Origin: Parasponia andersonii
Lineage: Eukaryota; Streptophyta; Magnoliopsida; Rosales; Cannabaceae
Reading direction: 5' to 3'
Assembly (NCBI GenBank): GCA_002914805.1
Contig: JXTB01000144.1
Span: forward strand, 290,959-354,958
Length of the DNA: 64,000 bases
Part shown: piece after piece, positions 12,735 to 26,130 of the stretch
How the letters are laid out: every line of letters starts with the position of its first letter
Numbering within the stretch: the stretch's first letter is position 1
The notes under the pieces: generated by a model
The model's input: only the letters and a program-made list of their open reading frames with translations
Database searches by the model: none
What the model was told of the DNA's origin: nothing
Made by a program: the position numbers and the translations under genes

Positions 12735-12910
12735 GATCTCGTATTTTTGTAATTTTTTTTGGTTTTTATATGTAAAAGTGTTAGAAACCAAACCATTAAA
12801 TCTTGGGATCAACTCTTTTTCAGTTTTCCATTGGGACCAACTAAGAATTGAAAAAATTAGGCCCTCTATGGCCGTTTAGAAAAGAATAAAAAATACGGTT
12901 CAATTTTTTC

Positions 12911-13745
12911 TAGATTCGGTATCATATTTTTGTAGAAAAATACCATCTTTTGAAACAGTTCAGAAAAATACTATTTTTTAAGATAGTAACTAGTAATTTG
13001 TAACCAATTTTCGAGCACTAGTAACTAGAAAAGATGGCAAAATAGGTCGTACCAAACAGGCTGGTCCGCAATTGAACGGGCTTGGGCTAGACCTATATAT
13101 CTAGACTTGTCAAAAATAATTTTTTTCAAAAAAGTTTTTAAATAAATTTAAATAAGAACCTTTTCCAATAGTTATAAATACATATTCTCTCTCTTTTTTT
13201 TTTTCAGACTTTCAAATTTCAATCTAATATAAAATAATTTTCTTAAGGTTTTGTTTTAAATTTTTTTTTATCAACTATTCAATTTATAAACTTATAGTTT
13301 ATTTAATTATTTTTCAAATTTTATCAATAAAAAAATATAAAATATTATTTATTTTTTCATAAATTTTATTTTTAAATTTCTAAATTTTTAACTAATTATA
13401 CATATAATAATCTGATTTTTTAAATTTTTTTAAAGTGGCCCAAAAATTGGTCTGCCCCGTTTTGGCTTGTTCTAGGCCCGGCCCGGCTCATCTAGAGCTC
13501 GCTTAGGAGCCGATGGACCTACTGACCGGATTGGGCTCCATTTTTAAATTTTTGGGCCAGATCTGTCCCAGCTCAACCCATTTTGCTAACTTTAATAGCT
13601 AGTAACCAAAAGATATTTATAACTGGTAATTAGTAACACTTTAAAAATGGTATTTTTCTAAAAAATTTTAAATATTAGATATTTTTCTAAAAACAACTAT
13701 AGAGAAATTAAAAAAATAAAAATTTGCCCTACAGTATTTTTATAA
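12911..13745. repeat. Degraded relative of the same MITE with a GGCCCGGCCC-rich insert
   Basis: Starts with TTCGGTATCATATTTTTGTA, similar to the neighbouring MITE end, and carries GTAACTAGTAATTTGTAACC words near 12985 and TAGTAACC words near 13600. Between about 13040 and 13580 lies a segment with GGGCTTGGGCTAG and TAGGCCCGGCCCGGC, a composition typical of some plant MITE and hAT-like repeats. Ends are not exact. Confidence 0.35.
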
Positions 13746-16109
13746 TTTTTATAATTTTTATGAATAAAAGTGTTAGAAACTCCTAAAAATATAACTCGAT
13801 CTGCTTCCAAACCGGCCCATGGAAATTTTATAGGCCGCCCTTCTTTCTTCCATTTTTTATTTTTTGAAGGCCTTCTTCCAAATTCATAAAGTAAATATCA
13901 CAAAACAAATAAAATTAACTGAATATGCATTGTCAAGGAAGAGCATGTGAAAATTCTTCACAAGCAAATAGAAAAAAATGCAAAACCCAATTACTGTAAA
14001 CGAAACCAAAAATCTCTAATTTCTCTAAAATCTCACAACATCGACACCAAAGCATTCGGAAACCCAATAATCAATGAAAATGTCTACTCAAAAACTGAAA
14101 TGCAACCTAATCATAGTTCCCACTTTTATGCCATTTGGCAGCGAGCTCAATTTTGACTGTCATACTTTTTATTCTACTTTTTTAATTTTTGTTTTCAACT
14201 TTGACTCTTTTTTTTTTTAAAAAAAAATCAGTATCGTTTTTTTATTATCAAAACAACATCGTTTTGACTTGGTAAGAGATTAATCACTACTTATCAAGGG
14301 TCTTTTTGTCTTTCCATGTCCTTTTTTCTTTTTTCTAAACAATATACTAAAAGACCAATTCAACACTAGGTCAATCTATAAAGTGTTATAATCTTTTTAG
14401 AAAATAATTAATTTTATTTTTAACGGCTCATTTGGTATTGTTAGATATACATAATTTTTCGTCAAAATTGGTTAACTCAAGAGTCTTTATGAAATTTTCC
14501 AAATTTTTGCTGAGCTAAACAAATTCTATGCTTTAAAAGTTATAAACATTCGTATTCTAACTAGGACGACCAGCTGCTTCATTTCTTTTGTTTTTATTTT
14601 TTTATTCTAATCAGGACGTCCAGCTGCTTCATTCCTTTTGTTTTTATTTTCTGACAAGTCTTTATTTGTGAAGAGGTTTACACGTGTCTATTTAACCTTT
14701 AACTTAGTACATGACTCAGCACATGACCTTTTTAACTTCTGACCAAGACGTATTTTGTATTTTAAAGAAACTAAACACGTGTCTTTTAACTTTTTACTTT
14801 AGCACGTAATTTTTCCCTTTCCCTAAAGACACGTATTTCTTTTACTTCCTTTAATATTTATTTAGACTGTATTAGTTAGACTTAAGTGCACCTATTTCGT
14901 ATTTATCTCCCGAAGTTTTCCTCTTCTTCGTCTCTTTGACAATCGACTATTATGATTGTTTGTTTTTTCTTTTTTTTCTTCTCAATTTATCTTCCATTCA
15001 GAACAAGTGTACGCGACACCATTCCTTTTCCTTCATGTACAGGACTGCAGTTCTTTGCAAGATTAATACAGGTTCTAAACTCATACTTTTCCTGTTTGGG
15101 CTTCAATATATTTTTATTATACTGACAATTGAGAGAGTAAATTGTTCGGCTTTGATATGTGTTGCTTGGGGCAATATATTGCTCAAATTTGATTACAAAA
15201 ATTGTATATTTGTGTAATACTGAAATTCATTATGATTTGTGCTAACAAAAACTAAAATTTGCAAATGTTGTTCTTTAAATTTAGGTCTTGTCTTTTATAT
15301 TTTGATCTGCCTAATTTCAAAAATTACGAGATACAGCAAAACTACAGAATCTACTAGAGCTAATTTGCTAATGATGGATTCCTTTTTCCTTTTTTTCTTC
15401 TTCTTTAATTTTCGTTGCACTTTGCTCGTTTGGTAGCTTTTGATATTGCAATACTAATTACGATTTGTAATTTAAAAGATTGATTAAATTTATTAATTCA
15501 TTATTTCTATTCTCTGTTGTGATTCAAAATATTCTTTAGATTGATATTTTCTCATACTTAGTGAACTATACAAAGACAATATATTTCTGATTTTCATATT
15601 CTTAAAAGTTTTTATTTGATTATTTTAGTTTTTTACATGTATATATTTAGTTCCGATCTTGTATTGTTTATCTTGTTATTGATGTATTGAGGAATTGATG
15701 TTCAGTTTTTATTGATATTTTCCTGGGTAATTTTTTTCACACAAGTTTGTTATATAAATGTGTAATACTAATAATATATTGAATTGATTTGTATTTAATG
15801 AGCTATTCATTTTATTCATATAATTTTGTCCGACTCATTTACCCAATCTTTTTTCTAAAGTTTTTTTTTGGTTTTGTCATATTCTACTGTTTTTTGGATT
15901 AACATTCGAATCTTCTTTAAACGTTACAAATGTTGGGCAATGATAAAAGGTACATAAATGACTACAAGGAAAAACAAAATTTATACCGGAGATATCAACT
16001 TAAATGTAACCAAAAATAATTCAATAAAGTTTAATATATCTATTGGAAAAAATGATAATTCATCAAAAACAATCGCCAGATAATAAATAAATAAAAAAAA
16101 AAAAGAAGA
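13746..16109. other. AT-rich non-coding DNA with a 50-bp two-copy duplication
   Basis: No supported gene. At 14553-14650 a 50-bp unit (ATTCTAA.(C/T).AGGACG.CCAGCTGCTTCATT) is present twice in tandem. Short ORFs at 13947-14156, 14936-15217 and 15239-15436 lack recognisable domains. Confidence 0.5.
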
Positions 16110-17101
16110 GAATAGAAAGCATGATAGAGAATTATATTGTCAAAGAAGACAAAATATGAGTGAATCAAAAAAAGAACGAATTAGAATTTTTCTAATTCCA
16201 TCAAAAACGTGATCTTTACTAGAAAAATAACTATTTTGTATGGAAGATTATCAATTACCTGATAAAAGAAGTAATATTACCGTGAACAATGATCAGCAAC
16301 AAATTTTAGGTTGTGGTAGTGATCCCGCGTATTAGAGTCACGTTAATATTGAAATTGATAGTACAAAAAATTTGTCACGTCTTGATATGTTAGAATCTAT
16401 TACCTTCAGGCAAGGTATATTGTACTTACCATCTTTAAACATGATTTCGCTATTATTTGTAACTAATGTTTTTGTTCCATAGAAAGTATATTAATATCTT
16501 GATAAACAACGTATCTGATTACTTATTTAATATTGTATGTTCCAGAAACTGAATGCGAAAAACAAAAAAAAATTAACAATGCTACTTATAGAATTTTTGA
16601 AATCGGTAAAGATAATATTATTTTTCTCTTTTTTTGGAGATATAGAGATAGAATAAAACCTATCTTCTATGTAGGTGAGAGTTCTACGCCAAATATACGC
16701 AGAAAAGAAGTTGTTGATAAAAGTCAAAATGGTGTGAAACTTGTTTCACATAATACATAACATAAGTTACTTGTGACATATTTATTTGATTATTATATTT
16801 ATACTATGTATTTTTTTTTCTCGTGCAGATATACAATACAGAAAATGCAGAAATAAAGCTCAACTACTAAAATATATAGTAGAGGAACATGATTAATTAA
16901 AATTGCCAACAATACGTGAATCCTGTAATGCAAAAAAAAAATTTATCATGAAACTAAAAATTTTATCATGAAACTAAATTGTTTTGAGAGAAATATTTTT
17001 AAGTATAAATGATGCTCCTAAATAATTATATGATTTTTATACTTTTATATTAGACGATACTTTGAAATTTTAAAAATATATATGAACTTATTATAACAAT
17101 T

Positions 17102-18326
17102 TTGCTTCATTTGGTATTATATATGATAAAAAATGAAAAAGGTATTTATACATTTCGAATACAAGGTCAAGTTTACCATTGTATAAATGAATTTCTTTCT
17201 CCAAATAATCATCCATCTAATGTAGATATCTACTTTTATGATACAGAATATGAAGTTGAGAATCGATTAAGTAATTGCCCTAAGTTTAATGGAAATATTA
17301 TGCGAGTATTAATGGATATTTTATAAGTTAATCCCTATTGTTATTTTTTCCGTCAACTTAAAGATGTAACAAATATAAAAGATTATAAAATTTGTATAAA
17401 ATCATATTCTTAAATAGAACAACGAGTATATAATGCACTTTTAGCTTCTCAAGTTGCTGCAATATGGTTAAATGTGCAATATGGTTAAATGATGATTCTA
17501 GAGAAAAATATAGAAGTCGTGATATCACTGTTTATTCACATCCTAGATTTAGTCATAGAATATAATATTATTTTAGTTGTTATGATCCATTACAATATCC
17601 TTTATTATTTCAATAAAAGAAAAGGACCACAATCTTATGATCACCAATATGAAATTGGCATGTAAAATGTTAGTAATACTACAGACAAAAATCAAAGGTA
17701 CGTGTGTTTTATATTATTTAATATATACACATTATTTTTAGTTTTTTTTTTTAATTATCCATTAATTATTGTTCTTTTTTTTTTTTCAATGTCGAATATT
17801 AAAAAGAAAAATATAGTTTCTTGTCGTGAATATTATTGTTATAAACTACAAATAAGATCTACATATAAATCATTATAGTTACATTCAAGTTGCTTTCTTT
17901 AACAATATATTATAGATATGTATGTGAAACTTGAAGCTCAAAGATTAAATTATATCATAAATACACAATATGAGATTCGTGTAGATTTATATCAAGGAAT
18001 TATTGATAGTATCGAACATGGAGAAAATTGAGGTTCTAAGATAGGCAAAAGAATTATTTTACCAGCTACTTTTATTGGTAGTCCTAAAAATATGCACAAA
18101 AGATATATGGATGCAATGGCATTAGTACAACGATTTGGAAAACCGGATATTTTTCTAACTATGACATGCAATCCTAATTGATTAGAAATTAAATGAGAAT
18201 TGGAAACATGTGAGAATGTTCAAAATAGACCCGATTTAATTTCTCGCATATTTAGAGCAAACTTAGAAGAACTAAAATATGAATTATTTAAAAAGCAAAT
18301 TTTTGGTCTTGTAGCAGTATACGTAT
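17102..18326 (+). pseudogene. Helitron Rep protein, N-terminal half (broken)
   Basis: Shows the Helitron N-terminal word YTFRIQGQVYHCINEFL and a FYDTEYEVENRLS segment at 17145-17275. After frame changes come QVAAIWLN, then the strongly conserved RIILPATFIGSPKNMHKRYM and DAMALVQRFGKPDIFLTMTC near 18050-18170, and then RPDLISRIFRANLEELKYEL near 18230. Several stops lie between these blocks, so it is not translatable. It ends at the LTR insertion in the AVYV codons at 18312-18326. Confidence 0.88.
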
Positions 18327-18925
18327 TGTTGGAAAAATGCTCTAGAAAGCATTTTTTTGTTTGGCATTTTAAACAATGTTTATTGGACTTAAGTGGTATC
18401 TATTTGTTGTTAATAAATTCCATATTATGTTCTAATTATATACTTATGATGTTTATGTTTTCTATCATGCAAATGTCTAAAAGTTTCCATGACTAATAAT
18501 GAGTAATAAAGAATTGTTTGCGTGAAGTGTTCATACGTGGGAGACTAAATTCTTTATTTCATTATATCTAAATTAAAAGTTCATATTCTACAAATAAAGA
18601 TAAAATACTTTATTTTGCCATAGAATGTAGTATTGTCTATTTCAATGGGATTGATGAAGTCTCCAATCATCGAAGTGTCTGACTTCAGATAGAAACACTA
18701 GTACGTTATAAGAAAGTTATAAGTGCATTGAACTGGACCAAGTGAAAATAGAATTTAAGGTTAAGTTCCGTAACTCAATATTCTATCTATCACTAATCTA
18801 GCACAATTGCAATATTACCTTAATCCTAGTGATTGTCGGACTTACTTTCATGAGTTTTATCTTTTTGACTTACTAAAGGACTAGTTTCGATTATATGGTT
18901 TGAACTCCGGTATCTTAAAAGATAA

Positions 18926-20589
18926 TGCTGGAAATTCCAAAAAATAAATTTCAAAAAACGATTTTTCCGAAAACAATTTCTGCGGTTTTGTAAACAAATC
19001 GAGAACGCAGCAGAATAGGTATTTTAAAATTTTCTTGAAATTTTACGAAACAAAAATGTAGGATCATTGATCTTAATCAATTCATTGATCTTGGTTTAGT
19101 TAAAACCTGGAAGCGCTTCACAACCACCGAGCCTTTCTGTTTATTCTCTGAAGCTTGTTGAATGATCCGGTCTGTGAGCACCTTTTTGATTCCCAACTAG
19201 AGATGAGCGGACAATCCGGAAGACACTCTTTCTTCTCCTTGATTGCACGTCTACGGCCATGGGTATCTCTCCCTTGGCGGCCATGAACCAACACGAGATT
19301 TCTCGCGCGGAAGCTCGGTTCTCTCTCACTCTCTCTTTTTCTCTCTGTCACATGAAAAAGCACAGTTACTGTGTATAAGTGGCGTGTAGAACTCTTAGAG
19401 AGACTTAGGAGAACTTTTCTCTTAAGTATTTAAAGAGATGTAAACTCTAATGGGCTTATTGGGTTCAACTGATCATTCAATTAGTTATTGGGCTATGTGT
19501 GAGCTAGACAGGGGACTTTATGGATCCAAATAGTCTAAGCTTCAATGGGCCAACTACTCATAATTATAATTAACTCTTAATTATGATTGGGCTTTGTCCA
19601 TTAATATTAGGGCACTCCACGATAAGCCCAATATTACACTCTTAGACTAAATGTCATATATTTTCTATGAAGCTAATTAACACTTTAATTAACTTGATCT
19701 ATTTAGCATATACTATACCTACAAACATACCCCCGATGCAATGCCGTACTAGTGAGGTAAAATTATCGCATTACCCCTCTAGTACATATTTACCTTTGAG
19801 TTGCCATTTTTCATCTAATGAATAATAATTGACTACGGTGTTTGTAACTGCCCATACAAACACAGTCAAATTCACAAAGTGAATACCTAGCGCCTGGTTT
19901 TTTATTATCCAAGTCCTTGAAAAAACTCAAAGTGACATTATATGCATAGTGTCCAAATCATGAAAGGCATTCTCGTCAATTCACAAATCTGATCTTCTAA
20001 GATATCATAGTTCGAACCATATAATTGGAACTAGTCCTTTTGTAAGTCAAAAAGATAAAACTCATGAAAGAAAGTCCGACAATCACTAGGATTAAGGTAA
20101 TCTTGCAATAGTGCTAGATTAGTAAAAGATAGAATATTGAGTTACGACACTTAACCTCAAATTCTATTTTCACTTGGTCAAGTTCAATGCACTTATAACT
20201 TTCTTATAACGCATTAGTGTTTCTATCCGAAGTCAGACACTTCGATGATTAGAAACTTCATCAATCCCGTTGAAATAGACAACACTACATTCTATGGCAA
20301 AATAAAGTATTCCATCTTTATTTGCAGAATGTGAACTTTTAATTTAGACATAATGAAATAAAGAATTTAATCTCCCACATGTGAACACTTCACACGAACA
20401 ATTATTTATTACTCATTATTAGTCATGGAAACTTTTAGACGTTTGCATAATAGAAAACATAAACATCACATGTATATTATTGGGACATAATATGGAATTT
20501 ATTAATAACAAATAGATATCATTGAAATCCAATAAATATTGTTTAAAATGCCAAACAAAGAAACTGTTTTCTAGGATATATTCCCAATA
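18926..20589 (-). mobile_element. Solo LTR B, same family as A, inverted, inside A
   Basis: Read on the minus strand it starts TATTGGGAATAT (TG changed to TA) and ends GGAATTTCCAGCA. It is flanked by a perfect GATAA duplication (18921-18925 and 20590-20594). Its sequence is the reverse complement of LTR A over its whole length, for example 20400-20580 against 18330-18510 and 18926-19380 against 22950-23393. Confidence 0.92.
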
Positions 20590-21114
20590 GATAAGATTTG
20601 TGAATTGACGAGAATGTCCTTCATGATTTAGACACCATGCATATAATATCACTTTGAGTTTTTTCAAGAACTTGGATAATAAAAAACCAGGTACCAAGTA
20701 TTCACTTTGTGAATTTGACTGTGTTTGTATGTGCACTACAAATACCGTAGTCAATTATTATCCATTAGATGAAAAATGGCAACTCAAAAGTAAATATATA
20801 CTAGAGGAGTAATATGATAATTTCACCTCACTAGTACGGCATTGCATCGGAGTATATCTATAGGTATAGTATATGTTAAATGGATCAAGTTAATTAAAGT
20901 GTTAGTTAGCTTCACAAAAAATATATGACATTTAGTCTAAGAGTGCAACATTGGGCTTATGATGGAGTGCCCCAATATTAATGGACAAGGCCCAGTCATA
21001 ATTAAGAGTTAATTATGATTATGGGTAGTTGGCCCATTGGAGCTTAGACTATTTAGATCTATAAGATCCTCTGTCTAGCTCACATATAGCTCAATACTAA
21101 TTGAATGATCAGTT

Positions 21115-22852
21115 TGTTGGTAAATTGACCTAACACTTAGGAAAATCATGCATGCATGCAGATATGGAAAATACATGATCATATCATGAACGCAATGGAA
21201 AAATAGCGGATTTAGGTTTTAAAATTTTTACATGAAAACAGTTTTCATAACTATATAACACACATGCATCATATATAGGATCATGTACAACATAAATCAA
21301 ATCTAGATACAAAACCCTAGAGATGAGATTAGGGTTTACCTCTTGTAGCGTGTTCCTCCTCGATCTCCTTATTGATGGTGATCAAATCTCCAACCCTAGA
21401 TCTTCTTGTCTATGCTCTTGCTCTTGGTTGATGAAGCGAGTGGGCACTAAGTCGAAACCTTCGTTGGAGAACGATTAAGAATGCCTTCTTGATCCCATGG
21501 AATACCGGGATGTGAGATGAGACTATGAGATTGTAGGAAACATTTTTCTCTCTCCCTTAGCCTAGGTTGGCCGAAATCTCTCTCTCTCTCCCTATGCCTT
21601 ATGTGTGTGACTCTATATGAGTTACTGTGTAGTTTTTCCTCTTATATATCTTATATATATGGGACCAAAAACTGCTAACCCTAGTCCAATTAGGATTGGA
21701 CTTGTTCTCCAATTTGGGCTTTGAGTGTATTTTTATAAATATGTCCAACTCATGAAACTTATTTATAGAAATGCCAACTTCTGTGTAGAATTATTATTTT
21801 ACACAGTTTCATGAAACTTATTTCACAAATACCACCAACCAATTAATGAGCTTAATTAAGCTAGACAAGGGACCTAATGGATCCAAATAATCTAAGCTCC
21901 AATAATATGATAAATACATAATAACTCTTATTATGGTATTTATATATATTATTAGTAAAGGGGACACTCCACTAAAGGCCCAATACTGCACTCTTAGATT
22001 AAATGTCATACTTTTTATAGAGATTTAATCAACTAACCTTGATTAACCGATCTATCTAGCATATTTTATACCACATATATAATCCCTATACAATGCCGTA
22101 GTTGGATAGGTGAAATTATCGTAATACCCCTCCAACACCTATTTACCTTTAAGTTACCATCTTTCTATTAAGGAATAATGTTGTCGATAATTTTGTTCTC
22201 AATGGCCATTTAGACAAAATTATCAACCACTTCACAAAGTGTATACTAAGATCTTAGATTTAATTATTCCATGAATCTTGAAAGAACCTAAAGTGGCATT
22301 AATGTATAGTATCCTTAACTATTTGGTGTTTCCATCAATTCATAAGTCATAACCTCCAATATGCCATAGTTCATCTCTAACTTTATAGAAGTTAGTCTTT
22401 TAACAAATCAAAAGGCTATAACCTATGAAAGCAAGTCCAGTCAAATATCAAGGATTAAGATTTATATGCTAAGAGCTAGTTTATGATAATATAAGAATTG
22501 AATTATGGCACTCCAATTATTTATATTACCTGGTCCAGTTTAATACACATAACTTGTTTATGTTGTATTAGTGTCTCCCCATAATTAACACTTAATCATG
22601 TTTGTTTTTTTATACACATATAAAGTCATGGAATCTTTTTCAGATGAATAAACTATTCAAGTAAGATAGTTTAATCTAACAAATATCATAATTTCATATA
22701 AGAAATAGTTGTTTATACTCAAAAGGGTAAAATTAGTTTATTCAACTAAGATAGTTTAATCTAGGAAATATCATAATTTCATATAAGAGATAGTTGTTTA
22801 TATTCAAAAAAGTAAAATTGGAAATCTACTTTTTAGGACAAAAATCCCAACA
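21115..22852 (-). mobile_element. Solo LTR C (second family), inverted, inside A
   Basis: The plus strand begins TGTTGGTAAATTGACC and ends AAAAATCCCAACA. It interrupts LTR A between GAATGATCAG and CAATAAACCC, words that are nearly adjacent in copy B. The putative target duplication is imperfect (CAGTT / GAGCT). It is the reverse complement of the solo LTR at 59404-61208 along its length. An 85-bp stretch (TAAGATAGTTTAATCTA...) is tandemly doubled at about 22650-22820. It has no coding region. Confidence 0.82.
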
Positions 22853-23398
22853 GAGCTCAATAAACCCATTAGGGTTTACATCACTCTAATACTTAAGAGA
22901 AAAATTCTCTTAAGCTTCTGTACAGTTCCTCATGCCACTATCAGTCATATGACTCTAGAAAACGTGAGACACAGAGAAAAAGAGAGAGCGTGAGAGAATC
23001 GAGCAACCGCGACAGTAATCCCAAGCTCGTTCATGGCTGCTAAGGGAGAGATATCCATGGCTGTAGACGTGCAATCAAAGAAAAAAGAGAGTGTCTTCCG
23101 GATCATCCGCTCACCTCTCGTTGGGAATCAAAAAGGTGCTCACACACTGGATCATTTAACAAGCTACAGAAAATAGATGGGAATGCTCAATGGTTGTGAA
23201 GCGCTTTCAGGTTTTATTAAAGTAAGATCCATGAATTGATTTATGTTAGATCAACAATCCTATTTTTGTTTTGTAAAGTTTCGAGAAAAATTTTAAAATA
23301 CCTATTCCATTGCATTATTAATTTATTTACAAAACTGCAGAAATCATTTTCGGTTAAATTGTTTTTCTAAATCATTTTTTGGAATTTCTAGCACATAT

Positions 23399-26110
23399 AT
23401 GTTATTGAATTTCAAAAGAAAGGTCTTATACATGCTCATTTCTTAATCATCTTAAAATTTAATTCCAAAATTATTAATCTAGAAACCTTTGATAGAATTG
23501 TAATAGTTGAAATACCGAATTCAAGTGAAAACATATATTTGTGTTCAGTAGTTATTAAATATATAATACATGGTCCTTGTGGTAATTTAATCCTACTTAT
23601 ATTTGTATAAAAATGGTACATGCAAAAATCATTATCCTAAACCGTATTCTTCAAAAACATATTTCGGAAATAATGAGTATCCAAAATATAAAAGAATTGA
23701 TGGTCAAAAAATTAAAGTTATAGGACACTATTTAAATAAACAATGGGTTTTACCTTATAATCCTTATTTACTTGCAAAATTTGATTGTCATATGAATGTA
23801 AAAATATGTTATACTGTTAAAGCTGTAAAATATTTATATAAATACATTTATAAAGGACATGATAGAGTTGCAAACATGTAAATTCGGATGATTGTGCGAA
23901 TAATATAGATGAAATTAGAAACTTTCAGTTAGCAAGATAGGTATGTCCACCTGAGGTAGCATGGAGAATCTATAGTTTTCTTCTAAATAAAATTTATCCT
24001 ACTGTAATTATATTACAATTACATCTTGAACATGAGCAACTTATCACATTCAAAAAATCAGATAATCTTACTAAAGTTCTAAAAAAATGGTTTTGCATTA
24101 AAATCTATGTTAATTGAATATTTTAGTATGAACAAAATGAACAAAAAGGCGAGAACTCTCTTATATAAACAATTTCCTGAATATTTTGTATGGAATAATA
24201 GAGATAGGTTATGGCCTCCAAGGAGAAAAGATAATATAATTGGAAGAATTGTAACAGTTTATCCAATAGAAGGAGAAAGATATTACTTACGATTACTATT
24301 GAATCATATTAAAGATGCAACATTTTTTGAAGATTTAAAAATTATGAACAATGTTTTAACTTCTTCTTTTCGCGAATCTGCTCTCTTACATGGATAATTA
24401 AAATGAGATAATTACTTAACATTATGTTTAGAAAAAGCTTCTCTATATAATTACCATATACTTTATGCCGTTTATTTGATATGTTATTAGTACATTGTGA
24501 ACCAAACAATCCAAGAGCACTATGGAAAAGAATTGAAAATGTATTATCTAGAGATTATTTATAATTAAACATAAATATATTTGATATTAGAATTAGAGTA
24601 CTACAACAATTAAGTTATATTTTTGAATCATCGGGAAAGAATATAAACGATTATGTTGATAATATTATTATAATATTATTATTTTATCTGAAGAAGAAAA
24701 ACTTATGAAAGAAATAAATGAAGAATGAAATATTATAGTTGCTAAAGAAGATATTTTAGTTGCTTCAAAATTAAACGTACGACAAAAATATGCATAATGA
24801 TTTAATTTAACAAAAGTTTTTGCAGGAGAACCAGTTATCTTTTTTATCAATGGCCGTAGAAAAATATGTAAAATATATTTATATCGTACTATACTTGCTA
24901 CTATTAGATAAGAAAATTTAATAGCTTTAGTAATAGCTTCTTCTTGAGTCGTTGTAGCTATATTACTTGGTGGTCGAACTACTTATTTGAGATTTAAATT
25001 TTCGTTGCAAATAGAAAAAAATATTTCATACAATATTAGTAAACAATCAGGTTTAGCTAAATTATTACAATTAACTAAAATTATAATATGGGATGAAGCT
25101 CTAATGATTGATAAACATGTGATTGAAGCTTCAGATAATATGTTACGAGATATAAATAAAAGTAAATTATCTTCTGATGGTAAACTAATAGTACTTGGTA
25201 GAGAGTTTAGCCAAATTCTTCCAGTTTTTCCATGAGCAAGAAAAGAGGAAATAATAAGTTCAAGTTTAGCACAGTCTTGTTTATGGCCATCAATTATAAA
25301 AATAAAGTTAACTCAAAACATGAGAGCTAATGAAGAGATTTTCAGAATTGTTATTATGTATTGGTGATGGAAATTTTTTTTGAAAATGTCAATATTATGT
25401 TACCACCTAATATTATAATACCATATGTAGATAATATTTTATCACTTCAAAATTTATTAAAAAGTGTATTTCCAAATATAGATAGTTACTCCAAAAATTT
25501 ATATTTAATGTCAAATAGAACAATATTAACACCAAAAAATGAATATGTTGATGAAATAAATAAATTATTAATTGACCAATTTCGTGGATATCCTATTTGA
25601 TATTATAGTTTTGTGAAACACTAGATACAACTGAACAATATTTTCAAGAAGATTTTTTTATATACTTTAATATCAAATGGAATTCCCCCACATGAATTAA
25701 TTTTGATGCCAAATTGTCCTATTATTTTACTTCGTAATCTTAATACTTTAGAAAGATTATGCAATGGTACTCGTTTAATTTGCCGACATTTTTAACCAAA
25801 TATTATTGATGCAGAAATTAGTAGTGGTTATTATTTTGGAAAAGACTATTTTTACCTAGAATACCATTCATACCGATTGAAAATACTAAATATCCGTTTC
25901 CATTTAAACGAACTCAATTCTCTATTCGTCTTAGTTTTGCTATGATTATAAATAAAACTCAAGGATAAACTTTAGATTTTTTTGGCATATATCTGCCTGA
26001 AAATACAAGAGCTAAAATATCTGAATGTGTAAGATTTTCATTAAACCTGCTATTCCTAAGAAAATAAATGATAATTATACTAAAAATATTGTTTATAGAG
26101 AAGTATTATC
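23399..26110 (+). pseudogene. Helitron Rep C-terminal part and PIF1-type helicase (broken)
   Basis: Continues the Helitron ORF. The Rep metal-binding HxH motif is kept as HAH (23431-23439) in FQKKGLIHAHFLIIL. The tyrosine motif region is kept as KAVKYLYKYIYKGHDR at about 23820-23870. Helicase blocks follow: a ruined Walker A region near 24850 (NGRRKICK in place of a GxxGxGKT motif), Walker B IIWDEA near 25084-25101, SCLWPSIIKIKLTQNMRA near 25275-25330, NRTILTPKNEYVDEINKLL near 25515, and RLSFAMIINKTQG near 25927. Stops and frameshifts separate the blocks. Confidence 0.9.
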
Positions 26111-26130
26111 ATTCATGAATTCTACTGTTT

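Larger units (their letters stand above)
18327..23393 (+). mobile_element. Solo LTR A inserted in the Helitron, itself split twice
   Basis: Begins TGTTGGAAAAATGC and ends GGAATTTCTAGCA, the TG...CA ends of an LTR. The flanks are CGTAT (18322-18326) and CATAT (23394-23398), a 5-bp target duplication differing by one G-to-A at a CpG. Without the two nested insertions (18926-20589 and 21115-22852) and their duplications it is about 1655 bp, nearly the length of copy B (1664 bp). No internal gag or pol sequence remains, so it is a solo LTR. Short ORFs inside it are not genes. Confidence 0.87.
16110..26130 (+). mobile_element. Decayed Helitron (Rep-helicase type), split by nested LTRs
   Basis: Helitrons are rolling-circle transposons encoding a Rep endonuclease fused to a PIF1-type helicase. 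Fragments of such a protein occur in the correct order on the + strand from about 17125 to 18326 and 23399 to 26110, with many stops and frameshifts. The N-terminal leader of the ORF probably begins near 16110. Removing the 18327-23393 insertion plus one copy of its 5-bp target duplication restores an unbroken junction (AVY/VYVIEFQKK). The element ends (5' TC, 3' hairpin and CTRR) were not identified, so the limits are approximate. Confidence 0.88.

Noticed and set aside
19118-19363. Minus-strand ORFs beginning MLFHVTERKRESER and MRENRASAREI
   Set aside because: They lie in the transcribed-like part of solo LTR B and are not conserved as ORFs in LTR A.
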